This document shows, piece by piece, positions 7,529-15,621 of a stretch of 37,139 bases of DNA. A program made the position numbers and the translations under genes. The DNA is taken from NCBI GenBank assembly GCA_009692705.1, contig SHYR01000001.1, positions 97,948-135,086 on the forward strand, written 5' to 3'. Position 1 is the stretch's first letter, and every line of letters begins with the position of its first letter. Under the pieces are notes generated by a model. The model had not been told where the DNA came from. It did no database searches and was given only the letters and a program-made list of their open reading frames with translations. This DNA is from Dehalococcoidia bacterium. GTDB lineage: Bacteria; Chloroflexota; Dehalococcoidia; UBA2979.

Positions 7529-8332
7529 ATGCACTTCGTCGTCTGCGCGAAGCAGATCCCGGACCCGGAGACGCCGCCCTCGGCGTTCCGCGTGGATGAG
7601 GCGAAGAAGGAGGTGATCCCCCCGCAGGGGATCGCGCCCGTGCTCAGCCAGTTCGACGGCATCGCTGCGGAGGCCGCGCTGCGCATCAAGGAGCAGACCA
7701 GCGGCACCCGCATCACCGTGATCTCGCTGGGGCAGGAGCGCGCCCGCGACGCCATTAAGCAGGTGCTGGCGATGGGCGCCGATGAGGGCGTGCTGCTGGA
7801 CGACGCGACCTTCCAGGGCGGCGATTCGTACACCACGGCGCGCACGCTCGCGGCCGCCATCCGCAAGCTCGGCGACGTCGACGCGGTGTTCTGCGGCCGC
7901 CAGGCGGCGGACTGGGACATGGGGCAGGTGGGCCTCGGGATCGCGGAGCTGCTGGGCTGGCCCTGCGCGATCATCGCCAGCAGCGTGCAGTGCGCCGAGG
8001 GCAAGCTGACCGTGAAGCGCGTGCTGGCCGATGGCTTCGAGACTGTGCGCGTGCCGCTGCCAGCGGTGGTGACGGTGTCCAACGAGCTGGGCGAGCCGCG
8101 CTACCCGAAGCTCCAGCAGATCATGCAGGCGGCCCGCAAGACCGTACGCAGCATGACCCCCGCCGAGCTCGCGCTCGACCCCTCGACGGTCGGCGCGGCG
8201 GGCGCGAGACTGAAGCTCGAGCGGCTCTTCGTCCCGGTGGCCGGCGGCGACTGCGAGTTCATGCCCGGCGATACGCCGCAGGCGCAGGCGGTGGCGCTGG
8301 CGAAGACGCTGCGCGCCGCCAGGATCCTGTAG
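7529..8332 (+). CDS. etfB: electron transfer flavoprotein subunit beta
   Basis: This is the beta subunit (about 267 residues) of the heterodimeric ETF that accepts electrons from acyl-CoA dehydrogenases. The ORF track starts at 7445, but the family N-terminus is the strand after ATG 7529 (MHFVVCAKQIPDPETPP), preceded by AAGGGGAAG. Characteristic segments are the FDGIAAEAALRIKE stretch, a LGQERARDAIKQVLAMGAD helix, the AMP-binding loop GRQAADWDMGQVG (about residue 123), and the signature SNELGEPRYPKLQQIMQA. It sits between etfD and etfA, with 99 bases after etfD and 33 before etfA, in one apparent operon. The D-x-D form of the AMP loop is close to the canonical GKQAIDGDTGQVG. Confidence 0.95.
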   Translation: MHFVVCAKQIPDPETPPSAFRVDEAKKEVIPPQGIAPVLSQFDGIAAEAALRIKEQTSGTRITVISLGQERARDAIKQVLAMGADEGVLLDDATFQGGDSYTTARTLAAAIRKLGDVDAVFCGRQAADWDMGQVGLGIAELLGWPCAIIASSVQCAEGKLTVKRVLADGFETVRVPLPAVVTVSNELGEPRYPKLQQIMQAARKTVRSMTPAELALDPSTVGAAGARLKLERLFVPVAGGDCEFMPGDTPQAQAVALAKTLRAARIL

Positions 8333-8365
8333 CCGGCCGAGCGGCCGCGCGCGAAGGGACCCACG

Positions 8366-9343
8366 ATGGCACAGGACATCCTGGTCGTCGGCGAACTCGC
8401 CGACGGCGCGCTGAGCGCCACTACGGTGGAGCTGCTGGGCGCCGCCGTGCGCCTCGCCGAGGGCGGTCGCGTGAGCGTCACGCTGCTGGGCAGCGCGGCG
8501 CCGGCCGCCGCCGCGCCGGCATTCGCCGCCGGCGCCGACCGCGCCTTCGTCAGCGGCGACGGTGGCTACGAGCCGTTCCGCTCCGACCCGTGGGTCGCGG
8601 CCGTGCAGGCGGCGATCACGCAGGCGCAGCCCGCCGTGGTGCTGCTCGCGCAGTCCACTGTGGGCCGGGACCTCGGCCCGCGGCTCGCCTTCCGCCTGGA
8701 CACCGCGGCGGCGATGGATTGCGTGCAGCTCGCAATCGAGGGCGGGTCGTTCCGCGCCACGCGCCCCTGCTTCGGCGGCAATGCGCTTGCCAGCTACTCC
8801 TTCGCCACCTCGCCGGCGATCGCCACCGCGCGCGCGAAGTCGCAGGACGCGCTTGACCCGCCGCGAGCCGGCGCCACCGGCGAGACCGTGGCGCTGCCCG
8901 GGCCCGCCGAGGCGCGCACGGAGGTGACGGGTCGCGAGCAGGCGGCCGCCACTGGGCTGCGGTTGCAGGACGCCCCGGTCGTGGTTTCCGGCGGCCGCGG
9001 CCTGGGCGGACCGGAGGGCTTCCGGCTGATCGAGCAGCTCGCCGCCGCGATCGGCACGCATCGCGCGGCGGTGGGTTCCTCGCGTGCGGCCTGCGACATG
9101 GGGTGGTACCCAGTGAGCCAGCAGGTGGGGCTGACCGGCAAGGTGGTGACGCCCGACCTCTACATCGCGGTGGCGATCTCCGGCGCCAGCCAGCACATGG
9201 CGGGCTGCAGCGGCGCGAAGGCGATCGTGGCGATCAATCGCGATCCCGAGGCGAACATCTTCAAGGCGGCCCGCTACGGTATTGTCGGCGACTACAAGCT
9301 GGTGCTGCCGCCCCTGATCGAGGCGATCAGGGCGCTCGACTAA
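8366..9343 (+). CDS. etfA: electron transfer flavoprotein subunit alpha
   Basis: This 325-residue alpha subunit holds FAD and pairs with EtfB. The conserved C-terminal FAD domain is complete: [50 protein letters not shown] and [11 protein letters not shown] followed by [10 protein letters not shown]. The N-terminal domain is the more variable ETF fold, with a [12 protein letters not shown] signature. The ATG at 8366 follows GAAGGGACCC. The order ligase-etfD-etfB-etfA makes a self-contained electron route from acyl-CoA dehydrogenases, which must be encoded elsewhere, to the membrane. I see no motif here that would mark it as a bifurcating ETF; sequence alone cannot exclude that. Confidence 0.95.
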   Translation: MAQDILVVGELADGALSATTVELLGAAVRLAEGGRVSVTLLGSAAPAAAAPAFAAGADRAFVSGDGGYEPFRSDPWVAAVQAAITQAQPAVVLLAQSTVGRDLGPRLAFRLDTAAAMDCVQLAIEGGSFRATRPCFGGNALASYSFATSPAIATARAKSQDALDPPRAGATGETVALPGPAEARTEVTGREQAAATGLRLQDAPVVVSGGRGLGGPEGFRLIEQLAAAIGTHRAAVGSSRAACDMGWYPVSQQVGLTGKVVTPDLYIAVAISGASQHMAGCSGAKAIVAINRDPEANIFKAARYGIVGDYKLVLPPLIEAIRALD

Positions 9344-9452
9344 CGGTGGGCGGAAGCGCTGGTGGAGCGGTCGCCGGCGGCCAGCTTGTGAGAGACATAA
9401 CTACTGATCGCCTTGTGCGGCGAATCTGGACGGGCCATGGGTCAGGTTCGCG

Positions 9453-9482
9453 TTGCGTTCGTCACCCGTACGCAAATACAAT
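9453..9482 (+). promoter_or_regulatory. promoter upstream of coaE
   Basis: TTGCGT at 9453-9458 and TACAAT at 9477-9482 are 18 bases apart, in the 190-base gap after etfA. The gap is visibly less GC-rich than the flanking genes, as expected for a promoter region. The start codon of coaE lies 51 bases after the -10 box. Confidence 0.55.
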
Positions 9483-9533
9483 CACTGTGAGCGTGGCCGC
9501 TAGTAGTACCTGCGCGCTCGGCCGGGAGACTCC

Positions 9534-10157
9534 ATGGTTCTGATCGGGTTGACCGGAGGCATCGCCTCTGGTAAATCGACTGCTGCCGAGGTGCTGAAGC
9601 AGCTCGGCGCCGTGGTGGTCGATGGCGATCGCCTCGGTCACCGTGCTTACGAGCCGGGTTCGCCGGGATTCCAGAAGGTGGTGAACGAGTTCGGGCACGA
9701 GATCGTGGCGCGGGACGGCACGATCAACCGCACGATCCTTGGCGGCAAGGTCTTCGGCGCCCCCGATCAGATGAAGCGGCTGACTGATATCGTCTGGCCG
9801 GAGATTCGCCGGATGGCGAAGGCGGAGATCGCCGACGCCCGCCGCCGTGGCGCCGCCGTGGTGGTGCTGGAAGCTGCGGTGCTGATCGAGGCGGGGTGGC
9901 AGGACCTCGTCGACGAGGTCTGGGTGATCTCCGTAAAGTCCCAGACCGCCCGCGAGCGGCTGATGGCGCGCAACAACCTCAGCGCGGACGCCGCACAGGC
10001 GCGTATCGCCTCGCAGCTCAGCAACCGCGAGCGCGAGCGGCACGCGGACGTGAAGATCGACAACTCCGGTACGATCGAGCAGTTCGAGCGGCGCCTCTTT
10101 CTGCAGTGGAAGAAGCTGGAGCGGCGCGCGGCCCAGCCTGCGGGCAGCAGGCGGTAG
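9534..10157 (+). CDS. coaE: dephospho-CoA kinase
   Basis: This 207-residue P-loop kinase catalyses the last step of coenzyme A synthesis, phosphorylating the 3'-OH of dephospho-CoA. Motifs are GLTGGIASGKST at the N-terminus, VVDGDRLGHRAY, INRTILGGKVFG, and a lid-like Arg-rich tail (RERLMARNNLSADAAQARIASQLSNRER). GGGAG precedes the ATG. The segment GHRAYEPGSPGFQ, then LTDIVWPEI and EAAVLIEAGWQDLVDEVW, recalls the kinase domain of animal CoA synthase (COASY) more than the E. coli enzyme; that comparison is from memory. It has its own promoter. Placement next to acyl-CoA genes fits CoA demand but may be coincidence. Confidence 0.93.
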   Translation: MVLIGLTGGIASGKSTAAEVLKQLGAVVVDGDRLGHRAYEPGSPGFQKVVNEFGHEIVARDGTINRTILGGKVFGAPDQMKRLTDIVWPEIRRMAKAEIADARRRGAAVVVLEAAVLIEAGWQDLVDEVWVISVKSQTARERLMARNNLSADAAQARIASQLSNRERERHADVKIDNSGTIEQFERRLFLQWKKLERRAAQPAGSRR

Positions 10158-10160
10158 CAC

Positions 10161-10174
10161 CGCCCCCGGGGGCG
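10161..10174. repeat. perfect 14-base palindrome between coaE and the AAA+ gene
   Basis: CGCCCCCGGGGGCG is fully self-complementary and starts 3 bases after the coaE stop. With no loop it cannot form an intramolecular hairpin of full length. It could be a protein site or a chance product of GC-rich sequence. Confidence 0.4.
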
Positions 10175-10197
10175 CGGACGGCAGATAGGCGGGGGCC

Positions 10198-11100
10198 TTG
10201 GCCAGCACCACGCGACGCACGACCGCATCGGAACAGGCGCCCGGTAAGGGCGCCGGCTTCAGATCGCTCCAGGTGGAGGAGTTCCGCATCAAGTCGGAGC
10301 CCTACTACCTTCCGATCGCCGACGAGGTGGAGCTCTTCCAGACGGCGTACGCGCAGCACATGCCGGTGCTACTCAAGGGCCCCACGGGCTGCGGCAAGAC
10401 CCGCTTCCTCGAGTACATGTCGTGGCGTCTGCACCAGCACGTCCCCACGCGCGCGGAGGAGGGCGTGCCGCTGATTACGGTCGCCTGCCACGAGGACCTC
10501 ACCGCTTCCGACCTGGTGGGTCGCTACCTGCTCGAGCGCGAGGAAACGCGCTGGATCGACGGCCCGCTGACGCGCGCGGTGAAGGTGGGCGCGATCTGCT
10601 ACCTGGACGAGATCGTGGAGGCGCGCAAGGACACCACCGTGCTGATCCACCCGCTCACCGACTACCGCCGGTTGCTGCCGGTGGAGAAGCGCGGTGAGCT
10701 GCTGGAGGCGGCGGACGGCTTCCTGCTGGTGGTCTCCTACAACCCCGGCTACCAGTCCGCGCTCAAGGACCTCAAGCATTCCACGCGCCAGCGCTTTGTC
10801 GCGATCGAGTTCGACTACCCGCCGCGCGAGCTGGAAGCCGAGATCGTGCAGCGGGAGGCGGACTGCAGCGCCGAGGTCGCGCGCCAGCTCGCCAAGCTCG
10901 GCGAGAAGGTGCGCAACCTCAAGGAGCACGGCCTCGCTGAAGGGGTGTCGACGCGGCTGCTGATCTACGCGGGCAAGCTGATCGCCAACGGCATCCAGTC
11001 GCGGCGCGCCTGTCAGACCGCAGTGGTGTGGGCGCTCACCGACGACGCCGAGGTGCAGCGCTCGATCGAGGAAGTCGTCACCTCGATTTTCGAGGACTGA
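10198..11100 (+). CDS. CbbQ/NirQ/NorQ-type MoxR AAA+ ATPase
   Basis: This ATPase of about 300 residues belongs to the CbbQ/NorQ/GpvN group of MoxR AAA+ proteins, which remodel client enzymes together with a VWA partner. It has Walker A GPTGCGKT (residues 61-68), the group signature [19 protein letters not shown], Walker [12 protein letters not shown] (about 132-142), a sensor region [23 protein letters not shown], and the C-terminal CbbQ-type helical domain. The start is uncertain: TTG at 10198 gives a 40-residue lead before the conserved [13 protein letters not shown], while an in-frame GTG at 10273 would give about 275 residues, nearer the family's usual size. The NorD-like partner follows. 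No RuBisCO, NOR or gas-vesicle genes are in the window, so the client is unknown. Confidence 0.9.
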   Translation: MASTTRRTTASEQAPGKGAGFRSLQVEEFRIKSEPYYLPIADEVELFQTAYAQHMPVLLKGPTGCGKTRFLEYMSWRLHQHVPTRAEEGVPLITVACHEDLTASDLVGRYLLEREETRWIDGPLTRAVKVGAICYLDEIVEARKDTTVLIHPLTDYRRLLPVEKRGELLEAADGFLLVVSYNPGYQSALKDLKHSTRQRFVAIEFDYPPRELEAEIVQREADCSAEVARQLAKLGEKVRNLKEHGLAEGVSTRLLIYAGKLIANGIQSRRACQTAVVWALTDDAEVQRSIEEVVTSIFED

Positions 11101-11177
11101 TGGCGATCGCCCGCGTGCAGGCGCCGCAGCCGCGCGCCGGCGCCTGCACGCCTGCCCGGCCGGGGGCTGTGCCGTGA
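11100..11177 (+). CDS. possible 25-codon bridging mini-ORF
   Basis: The ATG at 11100 overlaps the TGA of the AAA+ gene (TGATG), and its own TGA at 11175-11177 overlaps the GTG start of the VWA gene (GTGA). The frame encodes [14 protein letters not shown] and continues to 25 residues with one cysteine. It exactly bridges the gap and contains both arms of a strong hairpin. It may be a coupling or leader peptide that lets ribosomes unwind the hairpin, or it may be chance; no ribosome site or homology supports it. Confidence 0.25.
   Translation: MAIARVQAPQPRAGACTPARPGAVP
11113..11151 (+). promoter_or_regulatory. 13-bp perfect hairpin between AAA+ and VWA genes
   Basis: GCGTGCAGGCGCC at 11113-11125 pairs perfectly with GGCGCCTGCACGC at 11139-11151 across a 13-base loop. 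No T-run follows, so it is not a classical intrinsic terminator. It lies 22 bases before the GTG of the VWA gene, where it could set mRNA stability, cause partial termination, or control the ratio of ATPase to VWA subunits. Confidence 0.7.
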
Positions 11178-14100
11178 CCGCTGCCGAGCAGCTTCGCGAG
11201 CGCTACGCCGCCGAGCTGCGCGGCTTCGGCTCCTCGCTGCCCGAAGACTTCGGCGCCGCCGCTGCCGAGCTCGCACCGCGCTTCAGCGCGCAGCAGCTCG
11301 AACTCTGGGCGCAGGCAGGCGTCGCGCTCGCCAACTACTCGCTGCGCTCGTGGGAAGCCTCCGCGGAGTACTTCCGCGCCAGCCCGCAAGTCGCCAGCGC
11401 CATGCGGTTCGAGCAGCTGATGGCGTGGGCGCGCATCGCGACCGAGCTAGCCGAGCGCTCCTCCGTGGTGTCTGCCGCCTTCCTCAAGGCCACGCCGGAG
11501 GTGCTGGAGCACCTGCCGCCGTGGCAGCTCGAGCCGTGGGCGCGGCAGGGCGAGCGCCTGTGCCGGGGCAACTGGAAGTCGATCGCGCTCTGCGCGCTCT
11601 ACTTCAGCTCCAGCCCCCGGCTGCTGGCCGCGATGAGCCTGCAGCGGCTCGGCGAGCTCGTCGCGGTGGTCGATGCGCTGACGGAGCGCTCCTATGAGCT
11701 GGCGACGACCTGCGTGGAGCACGCCCCGCAGATCTTCGGTGCGCTGGCCCCGCGCGACCACGAGCCGTTCCTGCGCTTCGCGCAGGCCGTGACGCGCGTC
11801 TCGTGGGCCGACACACGTCTCTACCTGGAGCGCGGGCCCGCGCTGCTGGAGCGGGTGGAGCCCGAGATGCGCAGCCGCTTCCTGGAGCTGGCCGCGCGCG
11901 TCACCGCGGACGTGGGGCGGCAGGGCTTCCCGCTGTTCGCCGGCGCCGCGGCGGCGCTCGGCGAGATCGAGCTGTCGCAGCACGACGCCATGCTGGCTTT
12001 CGCCGGGCGCCTGGCGATCGCGAGCCCGATCGCGGCGATGGAGTACCTGAAGTCGGCGCCTTTCGTGCGCACGCGCCTGACGGCAGAGCAGATGCAGCAG
12101 TGGGCGGAGAGCGGCGCCTCCGTGCTGCTGGAGGATGGCAACGCCGAGGGCGCGGAGGCCTTCTTCCGCCTCGAATCGACGCGGGCGGAGCAGTTGATGA
12201 CCGCGCTCACGGCGCGCGTGGAGCTGGCGCACGTGGGCAGCACGCTGCGCCTGTACGCGAAGGCGCTCACCGGCGAGCAGGTCTCGGTGCGCTCCACCGA
12301 GGAGCTGGTGGAGCGTGGCATCGGCTGGGTCACGGAGTCGTCGGCGACCACCGAGGGCACGGCGATATACCTCCCGCCGTTCATCAGCACGTTCGAGCAC
12401 CAGGATGCCAACTTCCAGGCGTACAAGGTCTTCGCAACGCACCAGGCGGGGCGCATGGAGTTCGGCTCCTTCCGCTACCGCTTCGGCGACGACGGCACTC
12501 AGACGCCATCGACCGTGCACGAGCGCGAGCGACGCGTGCGCGGCGACGCGCCGACGCGTGCGACGACCGCGATGGAGCGCTACTTCGACCTCTTCCCGGA
12601 CCGTGCGCTGATCGCCGCCCTCTTCACCGTGATCGAGGACACGCGCGTGGACGCCTACGTGGGGCGCGAATACGGCGGCATCCGCTCCGTGCTGCGCCGC
12701 CTGCAGGCGCACGAGGCGCAGCACCGGCCGGCGCTGCAGGGCATGGCGCTGCGCGCGGCCTTCGTGGAGAACTTGCTGCGCGCCTCGCTGCAGGCCGCAG
12801 ACACGATGCAATGGCCGCACGCGCTGGAGCCGGTGCTGCGCGATGGCCTGTCGGCGCTGCGCATGGTGGAGCTCGCGGAGGCCACCGTGCAGGATTCCGC
12901 TGAGGTGGCGGCGGCGCTTTACGACATCGCGCAGCGCATCCCCAACGTCGAGCTCGAGCCGGACGAGCAGTGGGAGACGCCCGACGGCGACCTGCTGGAG
13001 GTCGCGGCCTCCATGCCCGGCGGTGGGGCCGGGGACGTGCCGATGCCGCAGGGCGAGGAGGCGGAATTCGAGACGCCGCCGCAGCCGGAGTTCCGCGGCG
13101 ACTTCAAGCCGGAGCTGGTGCAGCTGCTGATGCAGCTCCGCCAGCAGCGCGAGGGGGACGGCGAGGGCGAAGGCGCCGGCTCGCCGATCACACAGCAGCA
13201 ACTTCAGGAGCTGCTGGAGAAGTCGGTGGAGCTCTCGCTCTCGGGGATGGAGGAGGGCGACATCGCCTCATCGCTGGCGATGTTCCTCTCCGGGCTGGAG
13301 AAAGAAGGCGGCACGCCGCAGGGCGAGCCGCGGCCGGAGCACGGGCAGCAGCAGGGGTCGGGCGAGGAGCCGGTCCAGCAGGACCTGCCGGTGGCGATCG
13401 AATGGTTCCACTACGACGAGTGGGACTTTCGCGCCGCCGACTACCGGCCGCGCTGGTGCCGTGTCGGCGAGCGGGTCGCCCCGGAGGGCAGCCTGGACTT
13501 CTACCAGGAGACGCTGCAACGCCACCACGGCCTCGTCGCCGAGACACGGCGGCAGTTCGAGCTGCTGCGGCCGGAGACGTTCCGTAAGATCAAGCGACTG
13601 GAGGACGGTGAGGACCTCGATCTCGATCACGCGATCGAGTTCCTGGTCGACAAGCGCGCCGGCGTGGGCCCGCAGGCCCGCATCTACTGGCGCCGCAACA
13701 AGATCGAGCGCGACGTGGCGGTCGCCTTCCTGCTCGACATGTCCGCCTCCACGGACGAGGAGATCGAGAAGCAGCGCCCGCGCCGCAACGAGCGCGAAGA
13801 TGGCTTCGACGATGACCCGCGCAAGTACTTCCAGTGGCTGGCGCAGCGCCGGGCGAAGCAGGCGCAGGAGCCGCCGAAGCGCATCATCGACCTCGAAAAG
13901 GAGTCGGCGGTACTGATCGTGGAGGCGCTGGAGGCGATCGGTGACGCCTACGGCATCTACGGTTTCTCCGGCTACGGCCGCGAGAATGTGGAGTTCTACA
14001 CCATCAAGAACCTCGACGAGCACTTCAGCGACCGCGTGCGCAAGCGCATCGCCAAGATCGACCCGGTCCGCTCCACGCGCATGGGGCCGGCGATCCGGCA

Positions 14101-14407
14101 CACCGTCCACAAGCTCGAAGGCTTCGAGGCCAAGGTGAAGATCCTGATCCTGGTCTCCGACGGCCGCCCGCAGGACCACGGCTACGGGCGCGACCGCACG
14201 GAGAAGGAGTACGCCGTCCACGACACCAAGCAGGCGCTGCTGGAGGCGAAGCGCGCCGGCATCACGCCGTTCCTGATCACCGTCGACAAGGAAGGCCACG
14301 ACTACCTGGGCGAAATGTGCGACGACATCGGCTACGAGGTCGTCGCGGACATCGAGTCGCTGCCGCGGCGCCTGCCCAGCCTCTACCGCACGCTCGCCAC
14401 GCAGTAG
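11174..14407 (+). CDS. NorD/CbbO-like VWA-domain protein with N-terminal helical-repeat solenoid
   Basis: This 1077-residue protein is the likely partner of the upstream AAA+ ATPase. Residues about 37-340 form eight degenerate 37-40-residue repeats of the type xxQLxxWAxxaxxL...yfxxxPxvL, best read as an alpha solenoid for client binding. The middle part (about 380-600) contains the family's metal-like and helical segments (FDLFPDRALIAALFTVIEDTRVD). A Glu/Gly/Gln-rich linker follows, then HYDEWDFRAADYRPRWCRV. The C-terminal VWA domain keeps the MIDAS residues DMSAS (855-859), T968 in TRMGP and D996 in SDGRPQD. CbbO/NorD proteins are usually about 600-800 residues, so this is long. The start is GTG 11174, overlapping the bridging mini-ORF stop. 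The client is unknown. Confidence 0.9.
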   Translation: MTAAEQLRERYAAELRGFGSSLPEDFGAAAAELAPRFSAQQLELWAQAGVALANYSLRSWEASAEYFRASPQVASAMRFEQLMAWARIATELAERSSVVSAAFLKATPEVLEHLPPWQLEPWARQGERLCRGNWKSIALCALYFSSSPRLLAAMSLQRLGELVAVVDALTERSYELATTCVEHAPQIFGALAPRDHEPFLRFAQAVTRVSWADTRLYLERGPALLERVEPEMRSRFLELAARVTADVGRQGFPLFAGAAAALGEIELSQHDAMLAFAGRLAIASPIAAMEYLKSAPFVRTRLTAEQMQQWAESGASVLLEDGNAEGAEAFFRLESTRAEQLMTALTARVELAHVGSTLRLYAKALTGEQVSVRSTEELVERGIGWVTESSATTEGTAIYLPPFISTFEHQDANFQAYKVFATHQAGRMEFGSFRYRFGDDGTQTPSTVHERERRVRGDAPTRATTAMERYFDLFPDRALIAALFTVIEDTRVDAYVGREYGGIRSVLRRLQAHEAQHRPALQGMALRAAFVENLLRASLQAADTMQWPHALEPVLRDGLSALRMVELAEATVQDSAEVAAALYDIAQRIPNVELEPDEQWETPDGDLLEVAASMPGGGAGDVPMPQGEEAEFETPPQPEFRGDFKPELVQLLMQLRQQREGDGEGEGAGSPITQQQLQELLEKSVELSLSGMEEGDIASSLAMFLSGLEKEGGTPQGEPRPEHGQQQGSGEEPVQQDLPVAIEWFHYDEWDFRAADYRPRWCRVGERVAPEGSLDFYQETLQRHHGLVAETRRQFELLRPETFRKIKRLEDGEDLDLDHAIEFLVDKRAGVGPQARIYWRRNKIERDVAVAFLLDMSASTDEEIEKQRPRRNEREDGFDDDPRKYFQWLAQRRAKQAQEPPKRIIDLEKESAVLIVEALEAIGDAYGIYGFSGYGRENVEFYTIKNLDEHFSDRVRKRIAKIDPVRSTRMGPAIRHTVHKLEGFEAKVKILILVSDGRPQDHGYGRDRTEKEYAVHDTKQALLEAKRAGITPFLITVDKEGHDYLGEMCDDIGYEVVADIESLPRRLPSLYRTLATQ

Positions 14408-14429
14408 CCGCGGCAGCGCCGGTCCGCGC

Positions 14430-15599
14430 ATGAGCGACCGGCCGCCCGGCGCGCTGCGCGAGGTGGCCGCGCTCTTCCTGCGGCTGGGCGCCACCGCCTT
14501 CGGCGGTCCCGCCGCCCACATCGCGCTCATGCACGACGAGGTCGTGACGCGGCGTCGCTGGATTGGCGAGCAGGAGTTCCTGGACCTGCTCGGCGCGACC
14601 AACCTGATCCCCGGCCCCAACTCGACCGAGCTGGCGATCCACCTCGGCCACCGGCGGGCGGGCTGGCGCGGCCTGGTCGCCGCCGGCGTCTGCTTCATCG
14701 TGCCCGCGATGCTGGCCGTGCTCGCGCTGGCATGGGCCTACGTCCAGTACGGCGCGCGGCCGCAGGGGACGTGGCTGCTGTACGGCGTCAAGCCGGTGGT
14801 GATCGCGATCGTCGCGCACGCGCTCTGGCGCCTCGGCCGCGCTGCGATCCGCAACGCCGTGCTGGCCGTGGTCGGGCTCGCGGTGCTGGCGCTCTACCTG
14901 CGCGGGCTGAACGAGATCGCGCTGCTCTTCGGCGGGGGCACGGCGGTGCTCGCGCTGCGCGGCGGCGGGGGGCTGGTGCGCCGAGCGCGCGGCAGAGGCT
15001 GGGCAGGCGCAGCGACGCCGCTGCTCGGCGCGCCGGCGCTCGCCGCCGCCGCGGCCGCGGGTGTGAGCGCGTACGCTCACGCGACACTCTTCCTCACCTT
15101 CCTGAAGATCGGCGCGGTGCTGTACGGCTCCGGCTACGTGCTGCTCGCCTTCCTGCGTAACGACTTCGTGCTGCGCCTCGGCTGGCTGACGGAGCAGCAA
15201 CTGCTGGACGCCGTGGCGATCGGGCAGTTCACCCCCGGCCCCCTGTTCACGACCGCCACGTTCGTCGGCTACCTGCTGGGGGGCGTGCCGGGGGCGCTGC
15301 TCGCGACGCTCGGCATCTTCCTCCCGGCCTTCCTCTTCGTCGCCGCGACCGCGCCGCTGGTGCACCGGCTGCGGCGCGCGCCGGCGCTCTCTGCCGCGCT
15401 CGACGGCGTGAACGTGGCGGCGGTGGGGCTGATGGCGGCCGTCACCGCCGTGCTGGCGCGCGACGCGCTCGTCGACTGGTTCACGCTGGCGGTGGGCGGG
15501 CTGGCCGCGCTGGCGCTGCTGCGCCTGCGCCTGAACCCGGCCTGGCTGGTCGCCGCCGGCGGCCTCGCCGGCCTCGCCTACCGCGGCCTCGCTGGCTGA
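14430..15599 (+). CDS. chrA: chromate transporter (ChrA), two fused CHR domains
   Basis: This 389-residue integral membrane protein is of the CHR family, which exports chromate using the proton gradient. Both halves of the duplicated fold are present. The N-terminal half has GATAFGGPAAHIALMHDE and TNLIPGPNSTELAI. The C-terminal half, beginning about residue 220, has FLKIGAVLYGSGYVLLAFL and GQFTPGPLFTTATFVGYLLGG. This is the long-chain (bidomain) type. It starts with ATG 14430, 22 bases after the VWA gene, so it may be co-transcribed, though no functional tie is evident. It converges on the MBL gene with only 22 bases between stops. Many CHR proteins have untested substrates, so chromate is a family-level call. 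Confidence 0.92.
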   Translation: MSDRPPGALREVAALFLRLGATAFGGPAAHIALMHDEVVTRRRWIGEQEFLDLLGATNLIPGPNSTELAIHLGHRRAGWRGLVAAGVCFIVPAMLAVLALAWAYVQYGARPQGTWLLYGVKPVVIAIVAHALWRLGRAAIRNAVLAVVGLAVLALYLRGLNEIALLFGGGTAVLALRGGGGLVRRARGRGWAGAATPLLGAPALAAAAAAGVSAYAHATLFLTFLKIGAVLYGSGYVLLAFLRNDFVLRLGWLTEQQLLDAVAIGQFTPGPLFTTATFVGYLLGGVPGALLATLGIFLPAFLFVAATAPLVHRLRRAPALSAALDGVNVAAVGLMAAVTAVLARDALVDWFTLAVGGLAALALLRLRLNPAWLVAAGGLAGLAYRGLAG

Positions 15600-15621
15600 C
15601 GGCGGCGGCGCAAGCGGGCGC

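Noticed and set aside
6707-9196. 829-residue minus-strand ORF opposite etfD/etfB/etfA
   Set aside because: It is the antisense shadow of three clearly recognised genes, with no motif and a composition of Arg/His/Ala/Gly typical of reverse frames in GC-rich DNA.
10198-14407. Assigning the AAA+/VWA pair as norQ/norD of denitrification or cbbQ/cbbO
   Set aside because: No norB/norC or RuBisCO genes are in the window and the VWA protein is much longer than those partners; only the family level is supported.
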